From: an uncultured Acetatifactor sp.
Lineage (GTDB): Bacteria > Bacillota > Clostridia > Lachnospirales > Lachnospiraceae
DNA length: 39,100 nt
Direction of reading: 5' to 3'
NCBI GenBank assembly: GCA_910578995.1
Contig: CAJTSY010000017.1
Span: forward strand, 1-39,100
Shown piece by piece: positions 36,889-39,100 of this stretch. Numbering within the stretch: position 1 is the stretch's first letter; every line of letters starts with the position of its first letter. The notes under the pieces were generated by a model. It did no database searches. It was given only the letters and a program-made list of their open reading frames with translations, and was not told the DNA's origin. Made by a program: the position numbers and the translations under genes.

Positions 36889-38979
36889 TTAAGATTTCCT
36901 GGACAATTCAGACAATGTGTGAAATCCGCACTCCGGATTTGCGCACACCAGCTTGTTCCCTTTCACCAGAAGGGGCGAACCGCAGTCGGGACAGTTTTCC
37001 CCGGAAGGCTTCTGCCAGACCATAAAATCACACTCCGGATTGTCTATGCACCCGTAGTACTTCCTTCCCTTCTTGGTCTTTTTCAGCACAATGTCCTTGC
37101 CGCACCTGGGGCAGGCCACCCCGATTTTTTCAAAATACGGTTTGGTGTTGCGGCATTCCGGAAAACCGGGACAGGCCAGAAAACGTCCATGGGGACCGTA
37201 TTTGATCACCATCTGCCTGCCGCACAGCTCGCACACTTCATCGCTGACCTCGTCCTCAATGGAGATATGCTCCAGGGCTTTCTCCGCCGCCTCCACCGCT
37301 TCCTCCAGATCCGGGTAGAAATTGGAGACTACGGTCTTCCATTTCACTTCCCCTTCCTCCACGCTGTCCAGCAGCTTCTCCATACTTGCGGTAAAATTCA
37401 CGTCCACAATGGAAGGAAAAGCCTCCTTCATCATGTTGTTCACAGCTTCTCCCAGTTCCGTCACATAGAGGTTCTTCCCCTCCTTCACCACATAATGCCT
37501 TCCCATGATGAGGGAGATGGTGGGCGCGTAAGTGCTGGGACGCCCCACCCCCAGTTCTTCCAGTTCCCGCACAAGAGACGCCTCCGTATAGTGGGCCGGG
37601 GGCTGGGTAAAATGCTGCCGGGGGTCAAAGGACGCAAAGGAAAGGGCGCTGTCCCTGCCAAGCCCCACGCTGAGGGTATTGGCCTCCTCTTCCTCATCCC
37701 TGGGACTGTAAACTTTCATAAATCCCTCAAAGCGCAGCGCCGAAGCCGCCAGGGTAAAGACGCTCTCCCCGGCCTGTATCTTCACGGATGTGGTCTCGTA
37801 TCTGGCCGGGCTCATACGGCTCGCCACAAAGCGCTTCCAGATCAGCTGATAGAGCCTGAACAGATCCCTGGGCATCTGCTCCTTTATCATCTCGGGCGTC
37901 CTGCGCACGTCCGTGGGACGGATGGCCTCATGGGCGTCCTGTATCTTCTGGCCGCTCTTCCTCTCCTCCTGAACCAGGGAAAGCCAGGGCTCCCCATAGC
38001 CTGCCCTGATAAAGTCCGTCGCCGCCTTCTCCGCTTCCGCGGATATCCGGGTGGAATCCGTCCTCAGATATGTGATAAGCCCCACTGTACCCTCCCCTTT
38101 AAGATCCACGCCTTCGTAAAGCTGCTGGGCCAGGCGCATGGTCTTCTGGGCGGAATAATTCATCACCTTGTTGGCCTCCTGCTGGAGGGTGGATGTGGTA
38201 AAAGGAAGGGGCGCCTTCCTGAGCCGTTCCCCTTTCTTCACTTCCCGGACACTGTACTTCGCGTCTTTCAGGGAGTCCATGACCGCCTCCGCACTGGCTC
38301 TGTCCCTGATGCACTTTTTCTCATTCAGGGTGCCGTAGTATTTTGCGGTGATGGGTTTCTTCTCGCCCTTTACCTTCAGGTTCACGTCCAGGGTCCAGTA
38401 TTCCTCCGGAACAAAGGCGTTGATCTCTTCCTCTCTGTCACAGATGATGCGCAGGGCCACCGACTGCACCCGTCCGGCGCTTAAGCCCCTCTTGATCTTG
38501 TTCCACAGCAAGGGCGAGATCCGGTATCCCACCATACGGTCCAAAAGGCGCCTGGCCTGCTGCGCATCCACCAGGTTCATATTGATCTCCCTGGCATTCT
38601 TCAGGGACTCCTTTACCGCGCTCTTCGTAATCTCGTTAAAAGTAATCCTGTATACTTTTTTCTCCTGCAGCTTATCTTCCAGCTTCAGGGCATAGAGAAG
38701 GTGCCAGGAAATAGCCTCCCCCTCCCGGTCAGGGTCAGTTGCCAGATAGATCTTTTCCGCCTTCCTGACTTCCTTGCGCAGGCGGGCAAGCACATCGCCC
38801 TTTCCCCTGATGGTAATGTATTTCGGCTCGTACCCATGCTCGATATCTATCCCCAACGAACTCTTGGGCAAATCGCGAACGTGTCCGTTGGTGGCAGCAA
38901 CCTCATAGCTGGAACCCAAAAATTTCTTAATTGTCTTCACTTTTGTGGGAGATTCCACGATTACCAGATATTTTGCCAT
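36889..38979 (-). CDS. topA: DNA topoisomerase I (type IA)
   Basis: The 696-residue product relaxes negative supercoils. The TOPRIM domain has E9 (LVIVESPTKVKTI) and the DPDRE of TDPDREGEAI (81-90); the catalytic tyrosine is Y304 (GLITYLRTDSTRIS). Three C-terminal four-cysteine zinc-finger modules follow (CELCGRQM...CPGFPEC, CPRCGKDI...CIDNPEC, CPDCGSPL...CANPEC). The start at 38979 (MAKYLVIVESP) is fixed by family alignment and AGGGGG upstream; the frame is open to 39081 without homology. Length is normal. Confidence 0.97.
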   Translation of the reverse strand: MAKYLVIVESPTKVKTIKKFLGSSYEVAATNGHVRDLPKSSLGIDIEHGYEPKYITIRGKGDVLARLRKEVRKAEKIYLATDPDREGEAISWHLLYALKLEDKLQEKKVYRITFNEITKSAVKESLKNAREINMNLVDAQQARRLLDRMVGYRISPLLWNKIKRGLSAGRVQSVALRIICDREEEINAFVPEEYWTLDVNLKVKGEKKPITAKYYGTLNEKKCIRDRASAEAVMDSLKDAKYSVREVKKGERLRKAPLPFTTSTLQQEANKVMNYSAQKTMRLAQQLYEGVDLKGEGTVGLITYLRTDSTRISAEAEKAATDFIRAGYGEPWLSLVQEERKSGQKIQDAHEAIRPTDVRRTPEMIKEQMPRDLFRLYQLIWKRFVASRMSPARYETTSVKIQAGESVFTLAASALRFEGFMKVYSPRDEEEEANTLSVGLGRDSALSFASFDPRQHFTQPPAHYTEASLVRELEELGVGRPSTYAPTISLIMGRHYVVKEGKNLYVTELGEAVNNMMKEAFPSIVDVNFTASMEKLLDSVEEGEVKWKTVVSNFYPDLEEAVEAAEKALEHISIEDEVSDEVCELCGRQMVIKYGPHGRFLACPGFPECRNTKPYFEKIGVACPRCGKDIVLKKTKKGRKYYGCIDNPECDFMVWQKPSGENCPDCGSPLLVKGNKLVCANPECGFHTLSELSRKS

Positions 38980-39052
38980 ACCAGACCCCCTTACATCTTT
39001 CTCCGTATCAGATACCATATGCACGTCTATAATAAAATATCCGTCGTGAAAC

Positions 39053-39081
39053 AATATACACCAAAATTCAGAAGTGTGCAA
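39053..39081 (-). promoter_or_regulatory. Sigma-A promoter of topA
   Basis: On the minus strand TTGCAC (39076-39081) and TATATT (39053-39058) are 17 bases apart, about 75 bases before the topA start. AT-rich sequence continues upstream to the window edge. Confidence 0.65.
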
Positions 39082-39100
39082 GATTTTTATAAAATTTTCA

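Noticed and set aside
36919..38484. 521-codon plus-strand frame opposite topA
   Set aside because: It is the antisense shadow of a high-GC gene with clear TopA motifs on the minus strand; rich in His, Leu, Gly and Pro as such shadows are.
1..39100. tRNA or rRNA genes
   Set aside because: No cloverleaf-like pattern or conserved rRNA stretch seen in intergenic regions, all of which are short.

Overview
The window carries a low-GC Gram-positive (Firmicutes) flagellar chromosome segment, most likely from a motile member of the Lachnospiraceae / Clostridium cluster XIVa. The evidence is FliY rather than FliN, CodY, FlhF/FlhG, CheC/CheD, a FlbD/SwrD-like protein, an FapA-family protein, and the order topA-codY-flgB...fliA...rpsB-tsf, which parallels the Bacillus subtilis fla/che locus. 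The family assignment is inferred from protein character and was not searched. Every convincing gene lies on the minus strand, so transcription runs from high to low coordinates.

Layout in transcription order. 39.1-35.7 kb: topA (DNA topoisomerase I) and codY (GTP/branched-chain amino acid sensing repressor), each with a recognisable sigma-A promoter, and a strong terminator after codY. 35.7-3.26 kb: one long run of closely packed genes forming a fla/che operon. Its genes are flgB, flgC, fliE, fliF, fliG, fliH, fliI, fliJ, a ylxF/MgtE-N-like gene, fliK, flgD, a TIGR02530-like gene, flgE, flbD(swrD), motA, motB, fliL, fliM, fliY, cheY, fliO, fliP, fliQ, fliR, flhB, flhA, flhF, flhG, a YcgR-type PilZ gene, cheC, cheD, a small membrane protein, fliA (sigma-28), fapA, a 102-aa unknown, a SwrB-position coiled-coil membrane protein and a YceG-N-like protein. 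3.24-1.05 kb: rpsB-tsf with its own promoter and a terminator. 1-1050: AT-rich accessory DNA holding a dead tyrosine-recombinase remnant and an intact promoter-antitoxin-toxin (GNAT) module. The antitoxin is only 59 aa and the toxin runs off the left edge.

How the genes work together. flgB-fliK build the rod, MS ring, C-ring switch, export ATPase and hook-length control. flgD/flgE make the hook, and motAB with flbD drive the motor. fliM/fliY/cheY/cheC/cheD form the switch and CheY-P dephosphorylation branch. fliOPQR-flhBA form the export gate. flhFG set flagellar number and position, the PilZ protein links c-di-GMP to motility, and fliA opens the late regulon. cheA, cheW and cheB, present at the matching place in B. 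subtilis, are absent here.

Regulatory signals read by eye: sigma-A-like promoters (-35/-10 with 17-bp spacers) for topA, codY, the fla operon (flgB), an internal fliA promoter, rpsB and the toxin-antitoxin pair; a candidate sigma-28 promoter before fliK; an extended -10 before flbD; and several GC-rich hairpins placed at or beside these internal starts. The items most worth following up are the repeat-rich FliY linker, the histidine-rich insertion in FlgC, the unexplained proteins flanking fliA, the altered FlhF G3 motif, and the mobile-element debris plus toxin-antitoxin pair inserted after tsf.
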